64,000 nt of DNA from Pseudomonadota bacterium (lineage in GTDB: Bacteria; Pseudomonadota; Gammaproteobacteria; Acidiferrobacterales; Acidiferrobacteraceae), in the NCBI GenBank assembly GCA_021816625.1, contig JAKAXM010000004.1, positions 62,001-126,000 on the forward strand, read 5' to 3'. The translations under genes were made by a program, and so were the position numbers. Under the pieces are notes generated by a model. It was not told the DNA's origin. It saw only the letters and a program-made list of their open reading frames with translations, and searched no databases. This document shows, in pieces, positions 44,366 through 56,126 of the stretch (position 1 is its first letter; every line of letters starts with the position of its first letter).

Positions 44366-44920
44366 GGCAGCCTCCTCTCGCCCATGGGAATGAACAGAGC
44401 GCGCCGGGATGGCGAGCCCGAGCGGCTTATGGAAGCATCCCTTGGATACACGCTACTGTGCGCCTGTGGTTGCCACTGTCAAGTCACACCCCTGGAAGGC
44501 GTGATATTTTTCGGGGCCTGCCCTCCCTGGGAGGCCTTGTGGCCGTCATTGCGGTGCGGCGGGCCGGAAAGTATCCGGCGTGTTATCGGGCGTGGACGTT
44601 AATATTTGTTCGCGCGATCGGAAAAGCGCCCTTCGGGCTGACCGCCCGCTACGGAAGCGGAGATCTGTTGTCGTGGTCGCTGTGGGGCGATGAAGCGCTT
44701 GCAAGGCCGCGGGACAAAGGTTTTGCCGCGCGGCCAAAAACCGTTCTCCTCAAGGGAAGCAGGAGGATTTGGCGCCGGGGGCGCGGTGGCGGTGGTTGGG
44801 TGGCGGAATGTCGCAAGGAAAGGGTCGCGGGCAATGGCATTATGTGTTTTGGGAACATTGCCTTGCCGGCGGATTACGTGGGTAGGGGCGGCACCAGCGG
44901 CGTGCAAGCGAGCGAGATAT

Positions 44921-45013
44921 ATGGATATAGACAGGCGGCGGGCATTATTCGGGGGGGCTGCCGCAGCAGCCCTTGGTAAAGCCCCAAGATGGGCGTTCGG
45001 TTGTTGCGTCTAA
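44921..45013 (+). pseudogene. Fragment with twin-arginine-like signal start
   Basis: MDIDRRRALFGGAAAAALGKAP begins like a Tat signal (RRRALFGG followed by an Ala-rich core) but stops after 30 codons. Probably the 5' remnant of an exported redox enzyme gene. A chance match in GC-rich DNA cannot be excluded. Confidence 0.3.
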
Positions 45014-45026
45014 CGAAGGTGAGACC

Positions 45027-45230
45027 TTACATACGCTCTTTAGCGCCTGTGCGCACAAGCTGCCAGTTGACCGGGTAGGTGGTGGCGAAGCCTATGAGCA
45101 TCCCGATCCGCATCATAAACCAAAAGACGGGCGGGTTGGTCTTCAGTCCCCCTGGAAACCAGGGGTATGGCGTCAGCGGCATCGAGAGGAGTAGTCCGAC
45201 TTCAAAGGCCCACGTGGGTAAGGCGTAGGC
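45027..45230 (-). pseudogene. C-terminal remnant of a DUF4396-like membrane protein
   Basis: The minus-strand frame ending at 45027 closes with FWFMMRIGMLIGFATTYPVNWQLVRTGAKERM-type sequence (FWFMMRIGMLIGFATTYPVN then WQLVRTGAKERM), the usual end of DUF4396 proteins. Upstream of GLLLSMPLTP the match fades and the expected first helices are missing, so this is a truncated 3' end. Boundaries are approximate. Confidence 0.5.
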
Positions 45231-45405
45231 CTTGATGCCGCCGGGGGCACAGCCCGGCCGCCGTGCGAGGCAGAGACAAAGGCGCTTTGCGAGAGCCATT
45301 TACGGCGTAGTTTCTGACCCTGGCGCGGTGCGCGCCTACACCCGAGATAAAAGATAAGGCCAAGCGCGCCTCGGGCCACTTGCCAGTTTTCGTTTGCGCG
45401 CTCTT

Positions 45406-45838
45406 TTAAGATGAACCCGCCGCCGTTTCGCGCACGAGCGGCAAGCCCTCGGCTTCCCACATGACCGAGCCTCCCGCGAGGCTCTGGACGTCCTTGTAAC
45501 CCATGTCCTTGAGCGTAGCCGCTGCGAGCGCGCTACGGCCCCCCGACTCGCAGTAGAGCACTATGGACTGCTCGCGCGACCCACAGAGCCGCTCCACACG
45601 GTGCGGACTCTGGGCGTCGGCTGCCGCCTCGAGCGTGCCGCGGGGGATGAGCAGGGCCCCTGGGATGTGGCCGAGCGCAAATTCGGCGGGTTCGCGGACG
45701 TCGATCACGAGCACCGACTCGTTGTCTTCGAGTCGGGTGTCTAGGTCCTCAGCGCTGATCTCGCTAATGCGCCGGCGGGCCCGGGCGATGAGATCGCCGA
45801 GGCTCAAGGGCGCGCTGTGATGCTGGTCGTCCCCGCTT

Positions 45839-45855
<17 letters not shown>
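45406..45855 (-). CDS. Rhodanese-like domain protein
   Basis: 149 residues from the ATG at 45855 (the track ORF starts in the shadow of the upstream gene). Rhodanese domain: DLDTRLEDNESVLVIDVREPAEFALGHIPGALLIPRG, active-site Cys in IVLYCESGGRSALAA, and GYKDVQSLAGGSVMWEAEGLP. Single-domain rhodaneses move sulfur from thiosulfate or persulfides. Overlaps the YyaL-like gene by 17 bp, so the two are co-translated; both are thiol proteins. Confidence 0.9.
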
Positions 45856-47923
<2,068 letters not shown>

Positions 47924-47983
47924 CGCGGTGGTCCCAAAACGCCCATTGTACCCCCGTTGGCCGGCAACGGCGCCCGTTCCCTG

Positions 47984-47995
47984 TATAATCCATTC
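47984..47995 (+). promoter_or_regulatory. Perfect -10 box (TATAAT) directly before rlmI
   Basis: TATAAT at 47984-47989 ends seven bases before the A of the rlmI ATG at 47996. Transcription would start at about the start codon, implying a leaderless mRNA. No convincing -35 at 17-bp spacing (CCGGCA), and no ribosome site before the ATG, which fits the idea. Confidence 0.45.
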
Positions 47996-49192
47996 ATGTC
48001 CCTTACTCGAATTCGCCTCAAGCCCCGCGAGGAGCGCCGCATCAAGGCGGGCCATCTGTGGATTTTCAGTAATGAAGTCGATTGCGACGCTACCCCTCTG
48101 GTAGCGACCGCCCCCGGCGATCTCGTGCGGGTCGAAACCGCAACGGGGCGGCCCTTGGGCGTAGGCTATGTGAACCCGCAATCCTTGATCAGCGTCCGCT
48201 TGTTGAGTACCGATCCCCATGCCGTGGTCGACCGGGCCTTTCTGGCGGCGCGCCTGCGCCGGGCGCTTGCTTGGCGCACGCGTTGTCATGCCCATCCGTT
48301 TTACCGGCTGGTGTTTGGCGAGGCCGACGGCCTTCCCGGCCTCGTCGTCGATCGTTACGACGATACCCTAGTCGTGCAGATCACGACCGCCGGCATGGAA
48401 CGGCTGCGACCCCTCCTCATCGAGGCGCTAGACGAGGTGGTGCGCCCGGCGCATATCCTTTTGCGCAACGATGGGGCGAGCCGGACCCTCGAGGGTCTGC
48501 CGGCGACGGTCGAGGTGGCGCTGGGCTCGCCCCCCGATGAGGCGACCGTGATCGAGGGGAGTTGCCGCTTCCGCGTCGCGTTGCGCGCGGGCCAGAAGAC
48601 CGGGTGGTTTTATGATCAGCGGCCTAATCGTGCGCGGCTGTTGCCCTATGTCGAGCATGCCCGCGTCCTGGACCTCTTTAGCTATGTGGGCGGCTTTGGG
48701 ATCCAGGCGGCCGCCCACGGCGCCGCGCATGTAACGCTTGTCGATGCCTCGGCGCGGGCCCTCGCCTACGCGCGCGCCAATGCCGCGGACAATGGCGTGG
48801 CCGCTCACGTCACGGCCATCGAAGGCGACGTCTTCGAGGTCTTACGCGGCCTTGCGGCGGAGGGCGCGCGCTTCGATGTCGTGATCGTCGATCCGCCGGC
48901 CCTCATCAAACGGCGCAAGGACTATGCCGCGGGACTCGCCGCCTATCGGCGCTTGAACGAACAGGCCCTTGCGGTCCTCGCCGACGATGGCCTGTTGCTG
49001 GCCGCGTCCTGTTCCCACCATCTCGAACGTGATGCCTTGCCGCGGCTCATTACCCAGGCGGCCACGGCCCGCAGGCGGGGTTTGCAATTCGTCGAGGAAG
49101 GTGGGCAGGGCCCTGATCACCCCGTACATCCCGCGATCCCCGAGACCGCCTATCTCAAGGTTATTCTGGCCCGCGCCCTGCCGGTCTTCTGA
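47996..49192 (+). CDS. rlmI: 23S rRNA m5C methyltransferase RlmI family
   Basis: 398 residues from the ATG at 47996 (MSLTRIRLKPREERRIKAGHLWIFSNEV). N-terminal PUA domain, then FYRLVFGEADGLPGLVVDRY, KTGWFYDQRPNR, the SAM loop VLDLFSYVGGFGIQAA and VIVDPPALIKRRKD. In E. coli RlmI methylates C1962 of 23S rRNA; close relatives have other targets. Track start 47735 overlaps the divergent gene and has no support. Confidence 0.92.
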   Translation: MSLTRIRLKPREERRIKAGHLWIFSNEVDCDATPLVATAPGDLVRVETATGRPLGVGYVNPQSLISVRLLSTDPHAVVDRAFLAARLRRALAWRTRCHAHPFYRLVFGEADGLPGLVVDRYDDTLVVQITTAGMERLRPLLIEALDEVVRPAHILLRNDGASRTLEGLPATVEVALGSPPDEATVIEGSCRFRVALRAGQKTGWFYDQRPNRARLLPYVEHARVLDLFSYVGGFGIQAAAHGAAHVTLVDASARALAYARANAADNGVAAHVTAIEGDVFEVLRGLAAEGARFDVVIVDPPALIKRRKDYAAGLAAYRRLNEQALAVLADDGLLLAASCSHHLERDALPRLITQAATARRRGLQFVEEGGQGPDHPVHPAIPETAYLKVILARALPVF

Positions 49193-49579
49193 GATCCGGC
49201 CGCATGTGGCCTTCGGGCCGGTATACGCACCCTCCGACCCGGGTGGCGCGTCGGCTGGCCTATCCCCCGGGGGTACGGCGCAGGGACTCACTAAATGGTG
49301 GACGATGACGCAAACGGTGTCGGTCTCATGCCTAGGCGGGTGGATTCGCCCCTTAAAGTGACCAGGATCCCGATGGCTTCCTTGCCAGCCGCCTTTTCGG
49401 TCCCGTCCTCCGGCATGATGAATAACCGCTCGGCGGCCTAGACGGAACGATAGTCCAGTGGGTCCTATTGGACGGATGTGGGCGGCTGCTGCTTGTCTTT
49501 AGAATGGCTGTCTACTGACGAGGCGGGGCGCTCGCGAACAGGCCCTGTTTAACAAAAAAAGCGCATGGAGACTAAGCTT
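49193..49579. other. Intergenic region, nothing identified
   Basis: About 390 bases between rlmI and the small barrel gene. I saw no gene, tRNA or strong terminator. An A-run (aacaaaaaaagcg) lies just before the barrel gene. A promoter for that gene is expected here but I could not choose one. Confidence 0.4.
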
Positions 49580-50158
49580 ATGGCCAGGATGACAACGCTT
49601 TTGAAGACGGGCGTCGCGGCGGTTGTGCTGTCGACACCGGCCGCGGCCTTGGCCCACAGATGGGGTTTCCCGACATCGGGCCTCTATGTGGGCGCCGGTG
49701 CGGGGGCGGCCCGTAACCAGGGTTTGAGTTCCAGCCTGCCCGCACCCTTCGTCAACCTGAAACGCTCGCATTTAGCCTGGAAGGCGTTTGCCGGCTTTGC
49801 GTTCAACCGGTTCTTTGCGATCCAGGCCGGTTATCAAAACTTTGGCACCGACAGCATCTCGACGCCCGTGGGGACCGAACAGGTACGTAATCGCGGCTAT
49901 GACGTGAACGGGCTGCTGAGCTTTCCGTTCACGCGCCAGTTCTCGCTATTCGTCGAAGGCGGCGCATCGCGGTTCCAGACCCATACGATCACGCCGGTAT
50001 CGAACACGACAAGCCATGATGGGACCCATCCTGACTATGGCGCCGGGGTGCAGTTTTTTGTAGCGCCCCATGTGGCAGTGCGTGGGCAATGGCAGGAATT
50101 CCGTATACCCAACAACAATACGCAGCTCTATAGCGGCAGTCTCGTGCTGGGCTTCTAG
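49580..50158 (+). CDS. Small outer-membrane beta-barrel protein (OmpA-like fold)
   Basis: 192 residues from the ATG at 49580, which has GGAG nine bases upstream; the track start 49565 lacks a site. Signal peptide MTTLLKTGVAAVVLSTPAAALA. Mature part: GLYVGAGAGAARNQG, AWKAFAGFAFNRFFAIQAGYQNFG, SLFVEGGASRFQ, YGAGVQFFVAPHVAVRGQWQEF, and terminal LGF. This is the eight-strand barrel pattern of OmpA-N/OmpW-like proteins without the peptidoglycan domain. Function unknown. Confidence 0.82.
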   Translation: MARMTTLLKTGVAAVVLSTPAAALAHRWGFPTSGLYVGAGAGAARNQGLSSSLPAPFVNLKRSHLAWKAFAGFAFNRFFAIQAGYQNFGTDSISTPVGTEQVRNRGYDVNGLLSFPFTRQFSLFVEGGASRFQTHTITPVSNTTSHDGTHPDYGAGVQFFVAPHVAVRGQWQEFRIPNNNTQLYSGSLVLGF

Positions 50159-50314
50159 AAGGTCTGTCGGGCCGGATGGGATGTTTTGCGGACGTCTTTA
50201 AAAAGGGGCGCATGCGGCCGCGCGGCTACCGTTACCCTCGGTAATGGCGGACGTGCCGGCGCCGGCCCGGGGATCTCCGGAGGATAGTCCCGGCCCCGGG
50301 CATGCGGCGCACGT

Positions 50315-51685
50315 TCACGACTCGGCCCAGACCGTTTTTACGTTCACGAACTCGCGCAGCCCGTAAGCGGCAAGCTCTCGTCCATAGCCCGAGGCCTTGA
50401 TGCCGCCAAAGGGTACGCGCGGGTCGCTTTTCACGATGGCGTTCACGAAACTCGATCCTGATGCGATGCGCCGCGCGAGCGCCATGCCTGCCACCCTATC
50501 GCTTGTCCATACGGCGGCCCCCAATCCATAGCGATTGTCGTTGGCGACGGCCAAGGCCTGTTCGGTATCGGCGACACGGATGAGGGTGGCGACCGGTCCG
50601 AATAACTCCTCGCGGTAGGCCCGCATGGCGGGGGTCACGTCGTCCAAAATGGTCGGGGGGTAGAAGTTACCGGGGCCCGCCGGTATCTCGCCGCCCAGAC
50701 GTACCCGGGCGCCACGGTCTATGGCATCGCCCACCTGTTCATGCAGCGTCTGGCGCAGGTCGCGCCGCGCGAGCGGGCCCATCGTGACCGAGGGGTCGCG
50801 CGGGTCGCCCATGCGGATGAGTGTCGCCACCTTGTGCGTAAAGAGCTCCACAAAACGTTCGGCAATGGATTCCACGAGGATCAGCCGCTTGGCGGCGATG
50901 CAGCTTTGGCCGGCATTCTGAAAGCGCGAGGCGACAGCGGCGGTGGCCGCGCGGTCGAGATCCGCGTCGGCGAGGACGATGAAGGCATCCGAGCCCCCGA
51001 GTTCCAGAACGCTCTTTTTCAATGCCCTCCCGGCGGCGGCGGCAACCGCGCGCCCGGCCCCTTCGCTCCCGGTCAGGGTCACCGCGTGAATGCGGGGGTC
51101 GGCGATCAGGTCGGCGACGGTCCGGGACTCGATCAGCAGGACCTGAAAAAGCCCTTCCGGCGCACCCGCCTGCCGGAAGATATCGGCGATGGCGAGCGCG
51201 CATTGCGGGACGCAGGCCGCGTGTTTCAAAAGCCCCGCGTTGCCCGCCATGAGGGCCGCCGTGGCGAACCGGAAAACCTGCCAAAAAGGGAAGTTCCACG
51301 GCATGATCGCCAGGATGACGCCGAGCGGCTTAAAGATCACGCGGACATCGGGGCTCGCGATTGCGACGGGTTCGTCCTCCATGAGGCGCGGCCCTTGTTC
51401 GGCATAGTACTCGCAGGCCCAGGCGCACTTTTCGATCTCGGCGTGCGCCTCGGCTACCGGTTTGCCGACCTCCATGGTAATGATTCGGGCGCAGTCTGCG
51501 CTGGCCGCACGCAGGCTTTCAGCCAGCCGTCGCAGGAAGGCCGCGCGCGCTGTGGCCGGCTGTTGCGCCCATGCTACCTGGGCTGTCACGGCGCGGTCCA
51601 GGGCCGCTTCCTGGGCCGCGCGCGTCGTTTCCGGCACGGTCTTCATCCTTTCGTCGGTCGCGGGATTGATGCTATCGAATGCCAT
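50315..51685 (-). CDS. NAD(P)-dependent succinate-semialdehyde-type dehydrogenase
   Basis: 456 residues. [17 protein letters not shown] at the start, [19 protein letters not shown], catalytic Glu in [14 protein letters not shown], Cys in [14 protein letters not shown], and [18 protein letters not shown] at the end. Closest in feel to the Sad/GabD-like succinate-semialdehyde dehydrogenases. It could feed a GABA or incomplete-TCA bypass; substrate is not proven by sequence. Monocistronic and divergent from slt. Confidence 0.88.
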   Translation of the reverse strand: MAFDSINPATDERMKTVPETTRAAQEAALDRAVTAQVAWAQQPATARAAFLRRLAESLRAASADCARIITMEVGKPVAEAHAEIEKCAWACEYYAEQGPRLMEDEPVAIASPDVRVIFKPLGVILAIMPWNFPFWQVFRFATAALMAGNAGLLKHAACVPQCALAIADIFRQAGAPEGLFQVLLIESRTVADLIADPRIHAVTLTGSEGAGRAVAAAAGRALKKSVLELGGSDAFIVLADADLDRAATAAVASRFQNAGQSCIAAKRLILVESIAERFVELFTHKVATLIRMGDPRDPSVTMGPLARRDLRQTLHEQVGDAIDRGARVRLGGEIPAGPGNFYPPTILDDVTPAMRAYREELFGPVATLIRVADTEQALAVANDNRYGLGAAVWTSDRVAGMALARRIASGSSFVNAIVKSDPRVPFGGIKASGYGRELAAYGLREFVNVKTVWAES

Positions 51686-51753
51686 GCCGGCCTCCTATGC
51701 GCGGCCCTTGCGCTCAAGTATAGTAATTCCAACCAGTCACCGCAGTCAGGTCC

Positions 51754-53700
51754 GTGCGCGTCGCTCAAATCTTCGTTCTCGTCCTGGCGTTTTCTGGCGT
51801 CGTCCACGCCACTGTCCACGCCACCCCTTTGGCCCTCGATCGCGACCTTTACGGCCGCGCGCTCACCGCGTTGCGCGAGGAGCGTTACGATCACTTCCGG
51901 GCGATATATCGACAATTGCGAGGCTATATCGCGCGCCCGTATCTGCGCTACCACTATCTCATGGACCGTATGCGCCATGACCGGCCCGCGGCCGTGGCCG
52001 CCTTCATCAGCCATTACCCGACGCTGCCGGTGACCGCGAAGCTCGAGCGCGCGTGGCTTGAGTTTCTCGCGCGGCGTCATCGTGAGGCGCTTTTCCTTAA
52101 GTTTTACACGCCCGCGTGGGCTGCGGATACGGCCTTGCATTGCGCAGATCTCGCCGCCCGGGCGCATGCCGGACAACCGATCGCGGCCGCCGTCCAGCGC
52201 ATCTGGCTCACCGGCGCGACCTTGCCGCGCAGCTGTCAGACGATCACGGCCGAGTGGCTGCGGGCGGGGGGTGTGACCCCGCAGAACTTGTGGGCGCGCG
52301 CCCAGCTTGCCATGCGGGCCGGGAATCGCGCGCTCGTAAAACGCCTCGCGCCTACCTTGCCGCCGGATCGGGCGCGCTGGGTCCGGCGCTGGCTTGCCTT
52401 GCAGGCGCACCCGGTGCGCATCTTGAGTCATCCACCGTACCCCCTGACGAGCCGCCGCGCGCGCCACATGGTACGGGCCGCCGTCGTGCAACTGGGTTAC
52501 CGAAGCCCCACGCTCGCCATGGCGCTATGGCAACAGCTGTGCAAACAGACGGCGGCGCTCGGCCCCGACGATGATTATGTCATGCGCGGCCTCGGCCTGA
52601 TCGCCGCGCAGGAGCACCTACCCCAAGCCCTGCCATGGCTATCGCAGGCCATGATGGGTACGGGCTATGGGCGGCTTAGGCGCTGGCGCATACGGGCGGC
52701 CTTGCGCGCGCGCGCCTGGCCGGACGTGCTCACGTTCATAGACTCGCTGCCGGCCTCCTGGCGCCGGGCCCATGAGTGGCAATATTGGCGGGCGCGGGCC
52801 CTGGCGAAGACCGGCAAGCCGGCGGCGGCGCGGGCGATCTGGACGCGACTTGCTACGCATTTCGGCTATTACGGATTCCTGGCGGCCGATCAGCTCGGCC
52901 GGCCTTACCGGATCCCGAATGTACCCTTGCGACAGCCTGCCGGCCTCCTGCGTGCCGTTGCCGCGCGTCCCGCGATCCAGATGGCCCACGAGCTTTTTCG
53001 CCTGCATCAGCATCGTGAGGCCCGCGCCCTCTGGTTTCGGGCGCTTAGTGGTATGTCCGGGAATGAGGTCGAAGCGGCCGGTCTGCTGGCCGCGCGCTGG
53101 GGGTGGCGCGACTGCGCGATCCTGACGGTGGCGGGGACCTCCGCCAAACATGCCCTGGCGATCCGTTTCCCGCTCCTGTATCGTCCGCTCATCGAGGCCG
53201 ATGCCATCCAGAACAACATCGACCCGGCCTGGGTCTATGGCATCATCCGCCAGGAAAGCGCCTTTATTTTCGATGCGCGCTCGGATGTAGGGGCCTTGGG
53301 GCTCATGCAGCTCATGCCGCAAACGGGATTCATAACGGCGCGCGAGATCCACCTGCCGATCACCGCCGATCGCGATCTCATCGATGTGGCGAACAACGTC
53401 GATGTCGGCACCCGCTATCTGGCCGACGTTTTGATGCGGGCCCGTGATCAGGAGCCGGTCGCGACCGCGGCCTACAATGCCGGGCCGACCGCCGCGATCT
53501 CGTGGTTGCCGGTGCGCCGCGCCCTGCCCGCCGACATCTGGATCGAGACGATCCCTTACCGTCAGACCCGGGGTTATGTCAAGAATGTGCTGACCTTCAC
53601 GGCAATCTACGACTATCTGCTCACCGGGCGGCGCGATGCCCTGGTGCGGCGCATGGCACCCATTGCGCCGGCCGTCGAGCTCGTAGCCGATGGACGTTAG
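51754..53700 (+). CDS. slt: Soluble lytic murein transglycosylase
   Basis: 648 residues, Slt70 size, from a GTG start. Signal peptide ending VVHA. A long helical superhelix (to about residue 470) is followed by the lysozyme-like domain: WVYGIIRQESAFIFDARSDVGALGLMQLMPQTG (catalytic Glu near 500), NVDVGTRYLADVL and AAYNAGPTAAISWL. Cleaves peptidoglycan to anhydromuropeptides in the periplasm. Overlaps the next gene by 11 bp. Confidence 0.93.
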   Translation: MRVAQIFVLVLAFSGVVHATVHATPLALDRDLYGRALTALREERYDHFRAIYRQLRGYIARPYLRYHYLMDRMRHDRPAAVAAFISHYPTLPVTAKLERAWLEFLARRHREALFLKFYTPAWAADTALHCADLAARAHAGQPIAAAVQRIWLTGATLPRSCQTITAEWLRAGGVTPQNLWARAQLAMRAGNRALVKRLAPTLPPDRARWVRRWLALQAHPVRILSHPPYPLTSRRARHMVRAAVVQLGYRSPTLAMALWQQLCKQTAALGPDDDYVMRGLGLIAAQEHLPQALPWLSQAMMGTGYGRLRRWRIRAALRARAWPDVLTFIDSLPASWRRAHEWQYWRARALAKTGKPAAARAIWTRLATHFGYYGFLAADQLGRPYRIPNVPLRQPAGLLRAVAARPAIQMAHELFRLHQHREARALWFRALSGMSGNEVEAAGLLAARWGWRDCAILTVAGTSAKHALAIRFPLLYRPLIEADAIQNNIDPAWVYGIIRQESAFIFDARSDVGALGLMQLMPQTGFITAREIHLPITADRDLIDVANNVDVGTRYLADVLMRARDQEPVATAAYNAGPTAAISWLPVRRALPADIWIETIPYRQTRGYVKNVLTFTAIYDYLLTGRRDALVRRMAPIAPAVELVADGR

Positions 53701-54601
53701 ACCCGGCGCGACCGTCGTTTTATTGGGTGGCTGCGGTTTCCTCGGTCGCGCCCTAGTGCGCGCCCTCGATCATCGCGGCTACCGGATCCGGGTCGCGACG
53801 CGCCGGCCCGATCGCCACCGTGACCTCCTGGTCCTACCCCACCTCGAACTCTGGGAAGGCGACGTGCATAACGACGCCTTTGTGGGTGCCCTCCTGACCG
53901 GCGCCACGGCCATCGTCAACCTCGTGGGGGTACTGGACCCTCGGACGCCCCGGGAGTTCGTGCGCGCCCACGAGGACCTGCCCGCCCGGGTTGCCCGCCT
54001 GGGGGCGGGGTTGCGGCTTGTGCATGTGAGCGTCGCGGGCGCGAGCAGCGCCGCCCCGAGCGCTTATTTGCGCAGCAAGGGGCGCGGCGAGGAGCGGTTG
54101 CGCGCACAGGCCCCCGATGCCGTGATCATCCGTCCGAGTGTGATCTACGGTCCCCACGATCACTTCGTCAACCGTTTCCGGGGGCTTTTGTGCGGATTGC
54201 CGTGGCCCCTGCCGCTTGCCCTGCCTTTGGCCGAGAGCCGCCTCGCCCCGGTGCATGTCGATGACGCCGCGACCGGCTTAGTGAGCGCGCTTGTGCGCCG
54301 GGACGCGCGGGGGCGCACCTTCGGCTTCTGCGGTCCGGAGATCCTCACCCTGGGGGAGGCCGTCGGACTCATAGCCCAGGTGCTCCGCCGTGATCGACGG
54401 ATCTGGCCGCTGTCGTCCCGGCAAAGTCTGCTCCTAGCCCGCATTCTCGGTCATCTGCCCGGGCGGCCCTTTTCGTTGGACCAATGGCGCACCCTGAAGG
54501 CGGGCGCGGTATGCGGGGCGGGCCCTGGCCTTTCTGAGCTCGGCGTGCAGCCGCGGGGCTTTCACCCAGGGCTTGCGGGGCTTGCCGACGCACGGTGCTG
54601 A
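53690..54601 (+). CDS. NDUFA9-like NAD-dependent epimerase/dehydratase family protein
   Basis: 303 residues. Rossmann loop VVLLGGCGFLGRALVRAL, WEGDVHNDAFVGALLTGATAIVNLVGVL, and YLRSKGRGEERL in place of the YxxxK pair, as in the atypical SDR group related to complex I subunit NDUFA9. Such proteins are often near respiratory or quinone genes in proteobacteria; here it follows slt. Function unproven. Confidence 0.85.
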   Translation: MDVRPGATVVLLGGCGFLGRALVRALDHRGYRIRVATRRPDRHRDLLVLPHLELWEGDVHNDAFVGALLTGATAIVNLVGVLDPRTPREFVRAHEDLPARVARLGAGLRLVHVSVAGASSAAPSAYLRSKGRGEERLRAQAPDAVIIRPSVIYGPHDHFVNRFRGLLCGLPWPLPLALPLAESRLAPVHVDDAATGLVSALVRRDARGRTFGFCGPEILTLGEAVGLIAQVLRRDRRIWPLSSRQSLLLARILGHLPGRPFSLDQWRTLKAGAVCGAGPGLSELGVQPRGFHPGLAGLADARC

Positions 54602-54713
54602 TGCGCGGTCGCGCCTGGCTGATGGGAGGACGGACGGCCCGTGTCGGAGGTGGCGATCGTCTGCTAGTTTGTAACCATACGGACGCTGTCATGGGAAAAG
54701 GGGCGGGTAGGGC

Positions 54714-55055
54714 ATGAACCTCTATGTCGGGAATTTGTCGCGATCGGTGACCGAGGCCGATCTCGAGTTGATCTTCGAGGGTCTGGGACAGATCGTTTTT
54801 GCGCGGCTCGCCCCGGAGGGTACGGGCAGCGAGGGGCGCGGTTACGCCTTCGTCGCCGTGAGCGATGAGCGTCAGGGCGAATTGGCCGTGGCCGCCATGA
54901 ACGGTAAATACCTAAAAGGGTTGCGTCTCATCGTGCGGCCGGTTTTGGATCGTGCCCGCCAAGCCCGCGCCTTGCGGGCGCACCAAGGCGTGCCGACGCC
55001 GCTCAGTCGGGGCGCGTCGCTGCGTTTCGTAAAGCGCGGGCAGGCGTTCGACTAA
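54714..55055 (+). CDS. RNA-binding protein with one RRM domain
   Basis: 113 residues. RRM signatures RNP2 (MNLYVGNLSRSVT) and RNP1 (GRGYAFVAVSDE), plus a basic C-terminal tail (RQARALRAHQ). Small RRM proteins of proteobacteria bind RNA, often in cold or stress response. The last 144 bases overlap the 3' end of the aminopeptidase gene on the other strand. It ends with 20 residues outside the domain. Confidence 0.85.
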   Translation: MNLYVGNLSRSVTEADLELIFEGLGQIVFARLAPEGTGSEGRGYAFVAVSDERQGELAVAAMNGKYLKGLRLIVRPVLDRARQARALRAHQGVPTPLSRGASLRFVKRGQAFD

Positions 55056-56126
55056 GCCGCTGCGGCTGCGCAGTGCCCCATCCCGCAGCGCATCCGGAAG
55101 TCTTCCGTACCAGCGCACCGCCCGAAAGAATGCCGGCAGATTACCATCCTCCAGGCGCAGCAGCCGCTCAAACGCGGGAACCAAACCCTCATAGCTCATA
55201 TAGGCGCCGAGCAGCGCATTATTGAAGTGTTGCCGGAAGAATGCCCGATACCCGTGGCTGCCATGCCAGTGCGCAACGAGGGCCATGAAGCCTTGGTGCA
55301 GTGCGCGATAGGCCTGCCGTTTCTCGACGCCCCGTTGCGCGGCGTCGAGGGTCGGATCGTGATAAATCCGCGCGAGACGCCGCCGACAGGCGGTCATGAG
55401 CGCGATCACCTCCCGATGCCATCTCCGGCGCCTCTGGTAGGCGCGCCATTGCGCCGCGGTCCCATAGCGTTTCAGGAAGCGGGCTACCCCCACGGCCGCC
55501 ACGGTGTCGGCGAAGGATTCGTCGAAGGTGGTGGCGTTGGGGATATAGATGAGGTCGTGGGCGAGTTCATGAAAGATGATGTGCGCAATGGTCGTGTGCG
55601 GATAGTCGAGGAAGGTGCTTAAGACCGGATCGTCGAGGTAGCCAAGCGTAGCAAAGGCCGGTACGCCGCCTACGAAGACCTCGTAGCCTGCGCGTCTGAG
55701 ATGGTCGGCATAACGCACCGCCGCCCGTTTTGCGAAGTAACCGCGATAGGCCACGCAGCCGGCGAACGGAAAACACCAGCGTTTCAGGCGCAGAGTGAAC
55801 GGACGTGCCGCAAACACGTTCCAGACGACATAGGGCCGGTGCAGGTCGGCGTATTCGCGGTAATTTCCACCGACCGGAAGACTGAGGTCACGGCGCGCAA
55901 ACCGCCGCAGGCGCGCCACGTAGCGCAACCGTTCCTTGATGGCCGGCGCGACCCCCGGTTCACGCAGGACGGTCTTTATGGGCCGCTCATGGCGCATGAT
56001 CGCCCATTCGCCGCCCACGGCCTGGGTATAGTAGGGCAGGCCGCAGCCGGTCAGCAGGGCGCAGGCGAGCGCAAGCGCCCAGAAGCCGATAGAATGGCGA
56101 CCTTGGGCGATACGGCGGCTAGGCAT
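54912..56126 (-). CDS. Lipoprotein aminopeptidase (COG4324 type)
   Basis: 404 residues from the ATG at 56126. Lipobox in ALACALLTGCGLPYYTQAVGGE. Zinc motif in AHIIFHELAHDLIYIPNATTFDESFADTV (HExxH plus downstream Glu). TLGYLDDPVLSTFL is typical of the predicted aminopeptidase family. The C-terminal 45 residues past LPDALRDGALR are basic and unusual and overlap the RRM gene on the other strand. The start codon abuts that of cca on the opposite strand (CATATG). Cell-envelope location; substrate unknown. Confidence 0.85.
   Translation of the reverse strand: MPSRRIAQGRHSIGFWALALACALLTGCGLPYYTQAVGGEWAIMRHERPIKTVLREPGVAPAIKERLRYVARLRRFARRDLSLPVGGNYREYADLHRPYVVWNVFAARPFTLRLKRWCFPFAGCVAYRGYFAKRAAVRYADHLRRAGYEVFVGGVPAFATLGYLDDPVLSTFLDYPHTTIAHIIFHELAHDLIYIPNATTFDESFADTVAAVGVARFLKRYGTAAQWRAYQRRRRWHREVIALMTACRRRLARIYHDPTLDAAQRGVEKRQAYRALHQGFMALVAHWHGSHGYRAFFRQHFNNALLGAYMSYEGLVPAFERLLRLEDGNLPAFFRAVRWYGRLPDALRDGALRSRSGLVERLPALYETQRRAPTERRRHALVRPQGAGLAGTIQNRPHDETQPF

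Larger units (their letters stand above)
44366..45405. other. About 1 kb without intact genes, probably decayed
   Basis: No ORF here shows full-length family similarity. Two remnants are recognisable and listed separately: a 30-codon twin-arginine-like fragment and the C-terminal end of a DUF4396-type membrane protein on the other strand. The rest shows poor codon use and many short overlapping frames. It looks like an island in decay, with no transposase left to explain it. Confidence 0.5.

Noticed and set aside
45173-45460. 95-residue minus-strand ORF over the decayed region
   Set aside because: Composition is random-looking and it overlaps the DUF4396 remnant in another frame.
48296-49291. 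Minus-strand ORFs opposite rlmI
   Set aside because: No motifs and fully within the rlmI coding sequence.
49193-49579. Possible transposase remnant or small RNA in the gap before the barrel gene
   Set aside because: No inverted repeat ends, no DDE/HUH motif and no clear RNA fold were found.
55701-56126. Extended cca start and the 632-residue extended aminopeptidase ORF
   Set aside because: The extensions are shadows of each other; conserved starts meet at CATATG.
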